Assembly (NCBI GenBank): GCA_044356305.1
Contig: JBIKWM010000034.1
Location: 1 to 34,897 of the forward strand
Length of the DNA stretch: 34,897 nt
Direction: 5' to 3'
DNA from: JBIKWM01 sp044356305
GTDB taxonomy: Bacteria; Bacteroidota; Bacteroidia; UBA10329
A model generated the notes under the pieces. The model was not told the DNA's origin and searched no databases. It saw only the letters and a program-made list of their open reading frames with translations. Position 1 is the stretch's first letter, and every line of letters begins with the position of its first letter. Of the stretch, positions 13,656 to 22,152 are shown one piece after another. The position numbers and the translations under genes are program-made.

Positions 13656-16520
13656 TCAGATTATTCCGTACAATTTCAATTCGCTACGCAGATGCTGGGC
13701 CGTATAGGTATCAGATTCTTTGGCAAGGGAGATAGGATCGGCTTGGGCTATGATTCGGCCACCGTTGCGTCCGCCCTCAGGCCCCATGTCTATGACCAGA
13801 TCGGCCGTGCGCACTATGTCAAGGTTATGCTCTATCACCAATACTGTGTTGCCACGGTCAACCAATCGGTTGAGCACATCGAGCAGGATACGTACATCCT
13901 CGAAGTGCAAGCCTGTAGTCGGTTCATCAAGAATATAGAAAGTGCTGCCTGTGTCTCGTCTGCTCAGCTCGGTGGCGAGTTTAATACGTTGCGCCTCGCC
14001 TCCTGACAAAGTCACCGCACTTTGTCCGAGCGTGATGTAGCCCAGCCCGACTTCTTGAAGGGTTTTTATCTTTTGAAGGATAGTCGGGATATTTGTAAAG
14101 AACTCAACGGCCGAGTCGATGGTCATGTCGAGCACATCTGAAATAGAACGACCGCGATAGCGCACCTCCAAGGTCTCGCGGTTGTATCGCAGGCCATTGC
14201 AGGCACTGCATCTTACATGCACATCGGGCAAGAAATTCATCTCAATGGTGCGCACCCCGGCCCCCTGACACTCTTCGCAGCGCCCACCTTTGACATTGAA
14301 ACTGAACCTGCCCGGCTTATAGCCCCGGATCTGTGACTCGGGGATAAGGCTGAACAGGTTTCGGATGTCAGCGAAGACGCCCGTGTAGGTTGCAGGATTG
14401 CTTCGAGGTGTGCGACCTATGGCCGATTGGTCAATGGCAATCACCTTATCTACCTCATTGAGGCCCGAAACTTTTCGGTAGGGCAACGGCCGCGCATCAC
14501 TACGGTAGAGATGTTGGCTCAGAATCGGGTAAAGGGTCTCGTTTATCAGAGTCGATTTACCACTTCCAGAAACTCCAGTTACACAGATGAACTTACCCAG
14601 TGGGAAACGGACGCTGACATCTTTAAGATTGTTTCCAGTTGCCCCTTCTAGCAAAACAGCTTTACCATTCCCTTTTCTAAAAGTGGTCTTTGGAGGAATG
14701 GAACGCCCTCCGTTGAGGTATGCCGAAGTGAGGGATTCCTGAGTGAGCAGTTCTTTCGGACTACCCTGAGCCACTATGCGCCCGCCATGTCGACCGGCCC
14801 CAGGGCCAAGATCAATCACATGATCGGCAGCCAACATCATATCGCGGTCGTGCTCCACCACTATCACACTGTTGCCTGTGTCGCGCAGCTTGCGCAAAGC
14901 CTCTATCAGGCGGGTGTTGTCGCGTTGATGCAGCCCAATGCTCGGCTCATCCAATATATAAAGCACCCCAACGAGTTGTGAGCCGATCTGAGTGGCGAGC
15001 CTTATTCGCTGTGCCTCGCCACCGCTGAGTGATCGGCTGGGCCTGTCGAGGCTCAGATACTCGAGTCCTACGTCAAGCAGGAACTGCAATCTAACCTTGA
15101 TCTCCTTGATTACTTCGCGACCGATGAACAATTGTCGCTCATCCATCTGGGCCGGGAGCGCATCGAGCCATGTCCCGAGATCGTTCAGGTCCATTGCGGC
15201 AACTTCCGCAATTCCCTTTCCGCCCATGCGGAACCACATGGCCTCCTTCTTAAGGCGGGCACCGCCACATGTGGGGCAGGTGCGCTGCACACTGTAGGCA
15301 CCTGCCCACTTCTGCACGGTCTTGCTCGCCCCATCTTCCTGCTGCTTCTCAATAAAACTCAATATCCCCTCAAAACTTAGAGAGTAGCTGCGCGAACTGC
15401 TGTCGGCATCGCGCACCTTGAAAACCTCGTCTGCCCCGTGCAGTATGATCTGCATGGCCTGGGGAGGAATATCCCTGATGGGTGTCTTAAGAGTGAAATG
15501 GTACTTGTCAGCTATGGCTTCCAACTGACGGAAAATCCACGTGTTCCGTTCTTCGCCCAAGGGTATGATTCCGCCTTTGGCAATGCTCTTGCCCGGATCG
15601 GGGATAACCTTTGCCTCATCGACCTCCGATACCATTCCGAGACCGTTACAGCCTGGGCATGCACCATATGGCGAGTTGAACGAAAAGAGATTGGGAGCCG
15701 GGTCATCGTACGCTATTCCTGTACTAGGGCACATGAGGTGACGGCTGAAGAACCGCTGCCGGTCGCTATCAACATCAACAACAGAAAGGCTGCCTTTTGT
15801 GTATCGCATCGCCACCTCTACCGATTCAGATAGGCGCTTGCGTTGGTCGCTCTTCATCTGGATGCGGTCAACAACCAGATCGATGTCGTGCACCTTGTAA
15901 CGGTCTAAGGAGAGCTTGGAGGTGAGATCGTGAAATGTGCCATTGACCCGCACTTTCTGGTAGCCCTGCCTGCGCAACTGCTCAAACAATTCGCGATAAT
16001 GACCCTTGCGGCCTTTAATGAGCGGAGCCAGAATGGCGATACGCGCCCCATCAAAATCCTTAACAATGGCTTCTTGAATCTCTTGATCGGTGAATCGCAC
16101 CATGCGTTCGCCGGTGTTGAATGAATATGCCTCGCCACTGCGTGCATAGAGCAGGCGGAACAGGTCGTATATCTCTGTAATGGTGCCCACTGTGGACCGG
16201 GGGCTGCGGCCCGTGCTCTTCTGCTCGATGCTGATCACAGGGCTCAGACCGGTGATGTTGTCCACATCAGGCCGTTCGAGTGAACCCATGAACTGACGGG
16301 CATAGGCGGCAAAGGTTTCCATGTACCTCCGCTGGCCCTCGGCATATATGGTATCGAATGCCAGACTGCTCTTACCACTGCCGCTCAGGCCGGTTATCAC
16401 TACCAGTCTGTCGCGCGGAATGCGAACATCCACGTTACGCAGGTTATGTACCCGCGCTCCGTTCACTTCAAGAAATTCAGTCGTTTCGCCCGCTTCGGGA
16501 GCAAAAGGAGCATCACGCAT
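13656..16520 (-). CDS. uvrA: Excinuclease ABC subunit A
   Basis: A full-length 954-residue UvrA, the damage-recognition ATPase of nucleotide excision repair, which loads UvrB on distorted DNA. Two ABC cassettes are intact: Walker A GLSGSGKS at 44-51 and GVSGSGKS in the second half, with signature LSGGEAQRI in each half. The zinc modules are visible, including CPGCNG, CPTCGG and the CEECQGAGV ... CSACNG pair around residues 745-775. STGRSPRSTVGT and IGRTPRSNPATYTG are typical UvrA segments. It sits 9 bases after the lytic transglycosylase gene and 6 bases before the LOG gene. Nothing is truncated. Confidence 0.97.
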   Translation of the reverse strand: MRDAPFAPEAGETTEFLEVNGARVHNLRNVDVRIPRDRLVVITGLSGSGKSSLAFDTIYAEGQRRYMETFAAYARQFMGSLERPDVDNITGLSPVISIEQKSTGRSPRSTVGTITEIYDLFRLLYARSGEAYSFNTGERMVRFTDQEIQEAIVKDFDGARIAILAPLIKGRKGHYRELFEQLRRQGYQKVRVNGTFHDLTSKLSLDRYKVHDIDLVVDRIQMKSDQRKRLSESVEVAMRYTKGSLSVVDVDSDRQRFFSRHLMCPSTGIAYDDPAPNLFSFNSPYGACPGCNGLGMVSEVDEAKVIPDPGKSIAKGGIIPLGEERNTWIFRQLEAIADKYHFTLKTPIRDIPPQAMQIILHGADEVFKVRDADSSSRSYSLSFEGILSFIEKQQEDGASKTVQKWAGAYSVQRTCPTCGGARLKKEAMWFRMGGKGIAEVAAMDLNDLGTWLDALPAQMDERQLFIGREVIKEIKVRLQFLLDVGLEYLSLDRPSRSLSGGEAQRIRLATQIGSQLVGVLYILDEPSIGLHQRDNTRLIEALRKLRDTGNSVIVVEHDRDMMLAADHVIDLGPGAGRHGGRIVAQGSPKELLTQESLTSAYLNGGRSIPPKTTFRKGNGKAVLLEGATGNNLKDVSVRFPLGKFICVTGVSGSGKSTLINETLYPILSQHLYRSDARPLPYRKVSGLNEVDKVIAIDQSAIGRTPRSNPATYTGVFADIRNLFSLIPESQIRGYKPGRFSFNVKGGRCEECQGAGVRTIEMNFLPDVHVRCSACNGLRYNRETLEVRYRGRSISDVLDMTIDSAVEFFTNIPTILQKIKTLQEVGLGYITLGQSAVTLSGGEAQRIKLATELSRRDTGSTFYILDEPTTGLHFEDVRILLDVLNRLVDRGNTVLVIEHNLDIVRTADLVIDMGPEGGRNGGRIIAQADPISLAKESDTYTAQHLRSELKLYGII

Positions 16521-16529
16521 CCGCCTCGG

Positions 16530-17537
16530 TCATTTGGATGGCGAAGGTACAGAGGCACTGTCGGGCCTCATGGGCGGTGTCATCTCAGCCTCGTGGGCAT
16601 CAATACCACGGTATCCCTCTCGTGGAATAACAACCTTGTAAGCCTTCCTGCCCGGATTCTTGAGGAAATTCTCCCGCATCCATGGGTTAAAGATCTTCAG
16701 TACCCGATAATTCACTCCCACAGAATCGGCATATGCCACCATGTCCGTCACACTCGAATCAAGCGTAACGGTGCGCACAGGTGGCATTCTGTAAAGGTCT
16801 TTTTCTCTGAAAACGAAGCCATAATGTCTCGGATTCTCGATAATCAGTTTCATTGCGATCATCCTGAACACGTACCTACTGGTCTCGCTGTTAAGGATCA
16901 GATCATAATAACCGTTCTGTCCCTGACGGCCTTTCTGTTTCTCTAACCCATTGATGCCCATGTTATAGCTTGCCGCAGCCATGGCCCAGCTACCATATTT
17001 AGAATAGGCGGTCTTGAGGTAGCGACATGCGGCCTCTGTGCTCTTGGCCACGTCATAACGCTCGTCCACCACTTCGTTTACCTCTAGGCCGTTCTCTTTG
17101 GCGGCTGCCTCAAGCAGTTGCCAAAAACCTGTGGCACCTGATGGCGAAACAGTATTGCTCAAGTTGCTTTCAATCACCGCCAGATACTTAAAATCATCTG
17201 GCACACCGTTCTTCTTCAAAATGGGTTCAATAACAGGGAACCACTTGTGCGCCCGCTTGTGTGCAAGCAGGGTATTGCTTTGCCAATAGGTGTTCACAAG
17301 CAGTTCGCGGTCGAGCCTTTCAAGGATATCGAGATCGTTGAGTGGTACCTTTTCGCCAGCGAATGTCAAATTCTCTGGCAGGTTGAGACTGTAAACCCTA
17401 TAGTCGCGGTTGAATGCCTCTTGGTGCTCACGGTCATCATCGGTCTTTTCGCGGCTGCCCATCAGAATGGCTGAGAGCCATCCTCCCAACAGGAAGACTG
17501 TGATAAGACTGAGACCGTAACGTATCATCCTTTGCAT
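16530..17537 (-). CDS. Membrane-anchored lytic transglycosylase (SLT domain)
   Basis: A 335-residue protein with one N-terminal hydrophobic segment (about 6-26), either a signal anchor or an uncleaved signal peptide, and an SLT lysozyme-like domain at about 98-225. The catalytic Glu is E123 in LAVIESNLSN, followed by SPSGATGFWQ (132-140) and the later AASYNMG motif. This matches MltD/Slt-type enzymes that cleave the MurNAc-GlcNAc bond to 1,6-anhydro products. No LysM repeats are present; the C-terminal 100 residues have a degenerate VGVNYRVLKIFNPW segment that may be a single LysM-like remnant. It acts on periplasmic peptidoglycan. It lies 34 bases after the glycosyl-phosphate transferase gene. 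Confidence 0.88.
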   Translation of the reverse strand: MQRMIRYGLSLITVFLLGGWLSAILMGSREKTDDDREHQEAFNRDYRVYSLNLPENLTFAGEKVPLNDLDILERLDRELLVNTYWQSNTLLAHKRAHKWFPVIEPILKKNGVPDDFKYLAVIESNLSNTVSPSGATGFWQLLEAAAKENGLEVNEVVDERYDVAKSTEAACRYLKTAYSKYGSWAMAAASYNMGINGLEKQKGRQGQNGYYDLILNSETSRYVFRMIAMKLIIENPRHYGFVFREKDLYRMPPVRTVTLDSSVTDMVAYADSVGVNYRVLKIFNPWMRENFLKNPGRKAYKVVIPREGYRGIDAHEAEMTPPMRPDSASVPSPSK

Positions 17538-17571
17538 GGGCGGGCTTCAACGCAGCCTGCCGGAACAAAGT

Positions 17572-18663
17572 TCACCCATTCTTCCTTTTAATGCGTGTGC
17601 TCCCGTAAAGGAATATGAACAACAGGATGAAATATCCAAGGAAGAGGGCAAAGTGCTGATAGTCCCAAGTATTGGCCGGAAGGTAAATGTCGATAATCAC
17701 CAACATTACAGCGGAAAGCAACGACAGGCCTAGGAAAGTGAGTGCCACCTGCCTGTCGGTCAGACCCATATAAGATAGGTGGTGCGTGGTGTGATCCTTG
17801 CCACCCACGAATGGGCTCTGCCCCTTCAGCAGCCTGTTGATAGTGACAGTGGTGGTGTCAATGATAGGGACGATGAACACCAGCAACGGCACAATGAACT
17901 GTTTGGTCTGAATACGGAAAACATCGGAGGTGTGGCCGTTCCAAAGAAAAATTATACCAACTGCAGCCAGGAAGATGCCCAAGAACTGGCTGCCGGTATC
18001 GCCCATGTACATCTTACTCGGATTCCAGTTGTAATAAAGGAAACCGAGCAGCCCGCTCAGCACCCCGAGCAGGGTGATGAAGTAGATACTCGTGTAGTAT
18101 CCAGTGCTCCATATCATGTACATGGTAGCCAACACTATGGATATACTCACTGATGTAGTGATGCCGTCCATGTTGTCGAGCATATTGATGGAGTTCATAA
18201 GCCCAACTACCCAAAGTAGTGTGAGTGGGTAATCAATCAGGGCCATGCCCGACATATTGATAGAAGTGCCAGTACTGATCAGGATCACAGCACAGGCAAC
18301 CTGCGCTGCTGATTTAAGGAAGGGCCTTGTGTTGAACGCATCATCGGCCAGACCGACAATAAAGCCGAGGGCGCACGCGGCCAACACTCCGAGGAACTGA
18401 ATAACATTCAGCTCAAAGGCCCTGAAACTGAATATGACCGAATGGCAGGCCACCCCAAATAGGAACATGATGAAGAACGAGATGCCCCCCAATGCCGGTT
18501 TGCTTACACTGCTCCATCGCACAACATCGTCACCCTGATCCTTTGACCCGAGTGTGCGCGAGAACTTGAGCAGAAGACCGTTGATCAGGAATGAAAAGAG
18601 TACCGATATGATGCAGAACACCAGATAGATCAGCGTGAGACTACCTCCGTCTGGTTTGAACAT
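17572..18663 (-). CDS. WecA/TagO/MraY-family undecaprenyl-phosphate glycosyl-1-phosphate transferase
   Basis: A 363-residue polytopic membrane enzyme (about ten hydrophobic segments). Catalytic motifs of the family are present: GLADDAFNTRP near residue 103, NSINMLDNMDGITT near 157, YMGDTGSQFLG near 217 and the cytoplasmic KDHTTHHL segment near 285, which is of WecA/TagO type. The enzyme transfers a sugar-1-phosphate, usually GlcNAc-1-phosphate, from a UDP-sugar to undecaprenyl phosphate. That starts O-antigen, capsule or other polysaccharide synthesis. It is probably not MraY itself, since no peptidoglycan genes surround it. It is the first gene of the unit running to 12924. The sugar is not determinable from sequence. 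Confidence 0.88.
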   Translation of the reverse strand: MFKPDGGSLTLIYLVFCIISVLFSFLINGLLLKFSRTLGSKDQGDDVVRWSSVSKPALGGISFFIMFLFGVACHSVIFSFRAFELNVIQFLGVLAACALGFIVGLADDAFNTRPFLKSAAQVACAVILISTGTSINMSGMALIDYPLTLLWVVGLMNSINMLDNMDGITTSVSISIVLATMYMIWSTGYYTSIYFITLLGVLSGLLGFLYYNWNPSKMYMGDTGSQFLGIFLAAVGIIFLWNGHTSDVFRIQTKQFIVPLLVFIVPIIDTTTVTINRLLKGQSPFVGGKDHTTHHLSYMGLTDRQVALTFLGLSLLSAVMLVIIDIYLPANTWDYQHFALFLGYFILLFIFLYGSTRIKRKNG

Positions 18664-18698
18664 TGTGCCCCCTTATGACTACGTGAAATGCGTAGGGG

Positions 18699-18728
18699 CA
18701 AATGTAAAAATATGTTCAAGACCTCGAA
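18699..18728 (-). promoter_or_regulatory. Candidate promoter for the 18663-12924 transcription unit
   Basis: TACATTTG (18699-18706, minus strand) matches TAnnTTTG exactly and is followed by CCCC. TTCG (18725-18728) stands 18 bases upstream as a degenerate -33 box. It ends 36 bases before the ATG at 18663. Confidence 0.55.
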
Positions 18729-18783
18729 GCTATAGAACGGAACACTAATAAATCGCCTCAGGCATAGGCTTGACGATGGCCCG

Positions 18784-18813
18784 TTTCACGGTTAGTCGGC
18801 AAGACTATTTTCG
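18784..18813 (+). promoter_or_regulatory. Candidate promoter for trxB
   Basis: TTTC (18784-18787), 18 bases, then TATTTTCG (18806-18813), one mismatch from TAnnTTTG. The following GCGGCCC resembles the sequence after the gldF box. Confidence 0.5.
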
Positions 18814-18834
18814 CGGCCCTTCAATAACCGCGAA
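18810..18834 (+). other. Perfect inverted repeat at the predicted trxB transcript start
   Basis: TTCGCGG (18810-18816) and CCGCGAA (18828-18834) are perfectly complementary around an 11-base spacer. The left arm overlaps the -7 box, so it could be an operator or a 5' UTR hairpin. Confidence 0.35.
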
Positions 18835-18876
18835 CACCTAGGCTCAAATTTGGTTAGGCGCACAACAGCATCAAGA

Positions 18877-19815
18877 ATGGAAGAAGTCACAGAACACCGT
18901 CAGGTAATAATCATCGGGTCAGGACCTGCGGGCTACACAGCAGCAATCTATGCGGCCCGAGCCGACCTCAGGCCACTCATGTTCAGTGGGCTGCAACCGG
19001 GTGGGCAGCTCACCATCACAACGGAGGTTGAGAATTATCCAGGCTACCCCACGGGCATTCAAGGCCCTGAGATGATGGAAGACTTCCGTAAACAGGCCGA
19101 GCGGTTCGGCACCACCATCGTTTATGACCTGGTGACACAGGTCGACCTCAACGGCCCGGTGCACAAGGTCTGGGTGAGCGGAAAGCTCTACACGGCCGAT
19201 TCGGTCATCATTGCCACGGGCGCTTCGGCCAAGTGGTTGGGGCTTGAGAGCGAGCAGCGCCTCAATGGTTATGGCGTTTCGGCCTGTGCCGTGTGCGATG
19301 GCTATTTTTACCGCAACCAGGAAGTGGCCATAGTTGGGGCAGGAGATACGGCCTGCGAAGAGGCACATTACCTCTCAAAACTCTGTAAGAAGGTGACCAT
19401 GTTGGTGCGTAAGGATCATTTCCGCGCCAGCAAGGCCATGCAGCACAGGGTGATGCACACCCCCAACATAGAGGTCCGATTCAATGTCGAGACCCTTGAG
19501 ATACTTGGCGACAAAGGCGTTGAAGGTGTTCTGCTACGAGATTCAGTCACAGGCGAACAGAGCACATTGCCTGTAACCGGATTTTTCGTTGCCATAGGTC
19601 ACAGCCCTAACACTGACATATTCAAGGGTTGGCTTGATATGGATGAAGTAGGCTACCTGAAAGTGGTACCGGGCACCACCCGAACCAACCGCCATGGGGT
19701 ATTTGCCTGTGGAGATGCGGCAGATAAGAACTACCGTCAGGCCGTTACTGCTGCTGGTACAGGTTGCATGGCCGCCCTCGATGCCGAAAGGTATCTCGCA
19801 GCCAAGGGGCATTGA
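18877..19815 (+). CDS. trxB: Thioredoxin-disulfide reductase
   Basis: A 312-residue flavoprotein that passes electrons from NADPH through FAD to thioredoxin in the cytoplasm. The ATG at 18877 is the natural start; a TTG nine codons upstream is in frame but unnecessary. The FAD-binding GSGPAGYTAA motif is at about 14-23, the redox-active pair is in CAVCDG near residue 140 (CAVC in place of the commoner CATC), and the NADPH-binding GAGDTACEEA follows near 160. The late GVFACGDAAD motif is the second FAD contact. All catalytic parts are intact. It is transcribed divergently from the glycosyltransferase unit across a 213-base intergenic region. Confidence 0.95.
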   Translation: MEEVTEHRQVIIIGSGPAGYTAAIYAARADLRPLMFSGLQPGGQLTITTEVENYPGYPTGIQGPEMMEDFRKQAERFGTTIVYDLVTQVDLNGPVHKVWVSGKLYTADSVIIATGASAKWLGLESEQRLNGYGVSACAVCDGYFYRNQEVAIVGAGDTACEEAHYLSKLCKKVTMLVRKDHFRASKAMQHRVMHTPNIEVRFNVETLEILGDKGVEGVLLRDSVTGEQSTLPVTGFFVAIGHSPNTDIFKGWLDMDEVGYLKVVPGTTRTNRHGVFACGDAADKNYRQAVTAAGTGCMAALDAERYLAAKGH

Positions 19816-19840
19816 CCTTTTCGTCTCCTCACATTGAGGG

Positions 19841-20476
19841 ATGCAACGAGATACTGACACCCTGTCTTTAGGCGGGATATATCGGACGGACTGGGATACA
19901 AGACCGTTCAGGGTGATCGGTTTCAATCACTTGGAAGTGTTCTATGATTGCCTTTGGGATCATGATCACGAATGGACCTTTTCGGACCATTTCCATAAAA
20001 AATGTCATTTCTACCGTACATCGTTCAAAGTGTTTAAAGAGAGGTCTGTGCCGATTGATCATATGCCCCTGACGGAACAGGAACTCCATTATTTCCGCCC
20101 AAACCTGCCTATGCGGGTGTGCCGAAGCCGCGAACTCCACTGGAACGGTTTTCCAGAAACGGACCCTAAGAATCTCGGATCATGGATGGAGAGATTGGCG
20201 GACAGGTCTTTTCAGCGCGATGGTGTCCCCACCGATAAACTGATATTGATACCTTATGGTAAAAAGGGTGGCCTTAAGAGAGGGACAATTGTCAACGCTG
20301 ACGGTTCAGGTTCATTCAGTGCATCGGAGCTGATCCTAAAGGCCAAGCGACTGCAAGAAGCGGTGAATCAGGAGAAAAGTGAAGGCATTGGAATCTATAG
20401 GCTCGGATTTGAGAAGGGGCTTCCCTCGTATGCGATAGGCGAATACCGGGACACGGCCGGTATCATTCCAACTTAA
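19841..20476 (+). CDS. Hypothetical protein, 211 residues
   Basis: I do not recognise this protein. It has no signal peptide or membrane segment and is rich in aromatic residues, His and charged residues in its N-terminal half (DCLWDHDHEWTFSDHFHKKC near residues 37-56). A central WNGFPETDPKNLGSWMERL stretch (about 102-120) and a basic GKKGGLKRGTIV segment (about 146-157) follow. The C-terminal part has an amphipathic helix (about 167-185). The ATG at 19841 is 25 bases after the trxB stop, so co-transcription with trxB is likely. Coding character is supported by a long frame with codon use like that of its neighbours. A cytoplasmic role is likely but undefined. Confidence 0.6.
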   Translation: MQRDTDTLSLGGIYRTDWDTRPFRVIGFNHLEVFYDCLWDHDHEWTFSDHFHKKCHFYRTSFKVFKERSVPIDHMPLTEQELHYFRPNLPMRVCRSRELHWNGFPETDPKNLGSWMERLADRSFQRDGVPTDKLILIPYGKKGGLKRGTIVNADGSGSFSASELILKAKRLQEAVNQEKSEGIGIYRLGFEKGLPSYAIGEYRDTAGIIPT

Positions 20477-20589
20477 GTGAAAGTGTGCTCGCCAAAGCTC
20501 TTGGCCCATCGCTTTAAGCAACGGCCACAGGGACTTGCCGTCAGTAAAGAAGCAGTTGGCATCAAAGCCCCGGCTGACCATTAGTGGAC

Positions 20590-21996
20590 ATGAGACATTT
20601 TCTCCTTTCACTTACTCTCGCCTGCACCGCGGTGGCTAATGCCATGGCCCAGATACCCAACAACGGATGGGAGATGTGGACCCAGGAGCCCCAGCCTGTA
20701 TTCTGGACCACCAATAGCTACCCGCTCACTCTGCCCCCGTGGGACCCCTACATTGTCCGACAGGATGCCGATGCGCACACTGGTGACTGGTGTGCCGACT
20801 TCCATGGCAATGGGGTGATGAAACCCTTTGCCACCCAGACCTTTCCGCTCAGCACTGCCCATCCCCTGCAGCTCGAATTCTGGTACAAGCTATCGTTCCC
20901 GCCTTGTGTGAATGACCCCGGCTACCCCGAACAGGACACGGTGAGCGTGGAGGTGGAGCTGATGTTCAACGGCTCTGTGGTAGATCAGGGCCATTGGGAG
21001 AGCACCTCGTCTGTCCAAGAATACACCCCGGTGAGCATCCCCATCTCGCAGCAGGCGCTGCAGTTCGACTCGTGCCGTATCACTGTCAGGGGCGGGCGGG
21101 TGTTCGGAGGCTGCGGAACCGTTATCGCACCCACGGAGTTCCGAGTGGACGACATCAATCTGGTATTGCCGGCCCTCTCGTGTGTCGACCCTGGCCAGGT
21201 GGACCCTGGGGTTTTCTGCCCAACGGTGATCGAACCTGTGTGCGGGTGCAACAACATGACCTACAACAACGCCTGCGAGGCCTTCTATTCTGGCGGTGTC
21301 ACGGCCTGGACGGCCGGGGCGTGCAGCGGGTGCGCGGCAGCATTCAGCTATGCGCAACAGACCGCCTCGTTCACCTTTACCGACCAATCGACCGTTGTGT
21401 CGCCCTCCTATTCGTGGGATTTCGGTGACGGCAGCACCTCCACTGACCCGAACCCTTCGCACACCTATGCCCAACCGGGCTGGTATAACGTTTGCCTGGT
21501 GGTGACCGGCCTCAACGGGGGCAACCTGACCTGTTCCGACATCTCGTGCCAGATGGTGTATTCCAACGATGGATGCATTGACAGCAGTCTGATCTGCATC
21601 CCTGGCAGCCTGTGCTGCGATGCGCCTATCAACGATCCCGTGTGTGGCTGCGATGGGGTGGAGTACCCCAACCCCTGCACGGCCACCTTCTGGGGCGGGG
21701 TGATGCAGTCCACCCCCGGTTCATGTGTGCCCAATGGGGTGAGCACCTCCGTTGGCCTGACGGTCTCTGTCCGCCCGAACCCCAGCAACGGACCGCTATT
21801 GCTCACCATCTCAGGCACCACGGGCCGCAGCTTGATAGCCATGCGCGATGCCATGGGGCGTACGGTGCTTACAACCGCTACCGGTCAGACCTGGATCGAC
21901 CTCGACCTCTCGGGCCACGGCAAAGGCATGTACCTGTTGCAGGTGACCGGGGACGATGGCCGCTCTTACACCCAACGCGTAGTGCTCATGGATTGA
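20590..21996 (+). CDS. Secreted protein with two Kazal-like modules, a PKD domain and a T9SS C-terminal sorting domain
   Basis: A 468-residue secreted protein from the ATG at 20590 (a GTG two codons earlier is less likely). The signal peptide ends ANAMAQ. Residues about 20-200 look like a jelly-roll/Ig-like domain. A Kazal-like module follows near 205-245 (PVCGCNNMTYNNACEAF), then a PKD domain near 250-320 (SYSWDFGDGSTS, PSHTYAQPGWYNVCLVV), then a second Kazal-like module near 335-378 (PVCGCDGVEYPNPCTATF). The last 80 residues match a T9SS type A sorting domain (VSVRPNPSNGP ... GKGMYLLQV ... QRVVLMD). It should be exported by T9SS and surface-attached or released. Kazal domains inhibit serine proteases in eukaryotes; activity here is untested. 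The GC content looks higher than in the neighbours. Confidence 0.8.
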   Translation: MRHFLLSLTLACTAVANAMAQIPNNGWEMWTQEPQPVFWTTNSYPLTLPPWDPYIVRQDADAHTGDWCADFHGNGVMKPFATQTFPLSTAHPLQLEFWYKLSFPPCVNDPGYPEQDTVSVEVELMFNGSVVDQGHWESTSSVQEYTPVSIPISQQALQFDSCRITVRGGRVFGGCGTVIAPTEFRVDDINLVLPALSCVDPGQVDPGVFCPTVIEPVCGCNNMTYNNACEAFYSGGVTAWTAGACSGCAAAFSYAQQTASFTFTDQSTVVSPSYSWDFGDGSTSTDPNPSHTYAQPGWYNVCLVVTGLNGGNLTCSDISCQMVYSNDGCIDSSLICIPGSLCCDAPINDPVCGCDGVEYPNPCTATFWGGVMQSTPGSCVPNGVSTSVGLTVSVRPNPSNGPLLLTISGTTGRSLIAMRDAMGRTVLTTATGQTWIDLDLSGHGKGMYLLQVTGDDGRSYTQRVVLMD

Positions 21997-22097
21997 CGTG
22001 CAAGGGCAGGAGACTAGGATTACAATGCACAAAGGTCAATGGGCAATGCGTCCCGCCTGGGTAGGATTTCGTTGTGCTAAACGATCATTAATTAAAA

Positions 22098-22126
22098 AGC
22101 CCCGCCCCACGATGCATCGCGGGGCT
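22098..22126 (-). terminator. Intrinsic terminator after the fibre/adhesin gene
   Basis: AGCCCCGC (22098-22105) pairs with GCGGGGCT (22119-22126). On the minus strand the stem is followed by TTTTTAATTAATG, giving a good U-run 27 bases past the stop at 22153. Confidence 0.8.
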
Positions 22127-22152
22127 GGGCCGAAAACACAATCTTGAAAAGG

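Noticed and set aside
17572..18663. The glycosyl-1-phosphate transferase as MraY
   Set aside because: The KDHTTHHL motif and lack of mur/fts neighbours favour the WecA/TagO branch.
20336..20611. A 91-codon minus-strand frame covering the 113-base gap between the hypothetical gene and the Kazal/PKD gene
   Set aside because: It overlaps both plus-strand genes and has no promoter or family motif. A gene relic cannot be excluded but cannot be supported.
20890..21474. A 194-codon minus-strand frame opposite the Kazal/PKD gene
   Set aside because: The plus-strand frame has clear domains and a signal peptide; the opposite frame has neither and reflects high GC.
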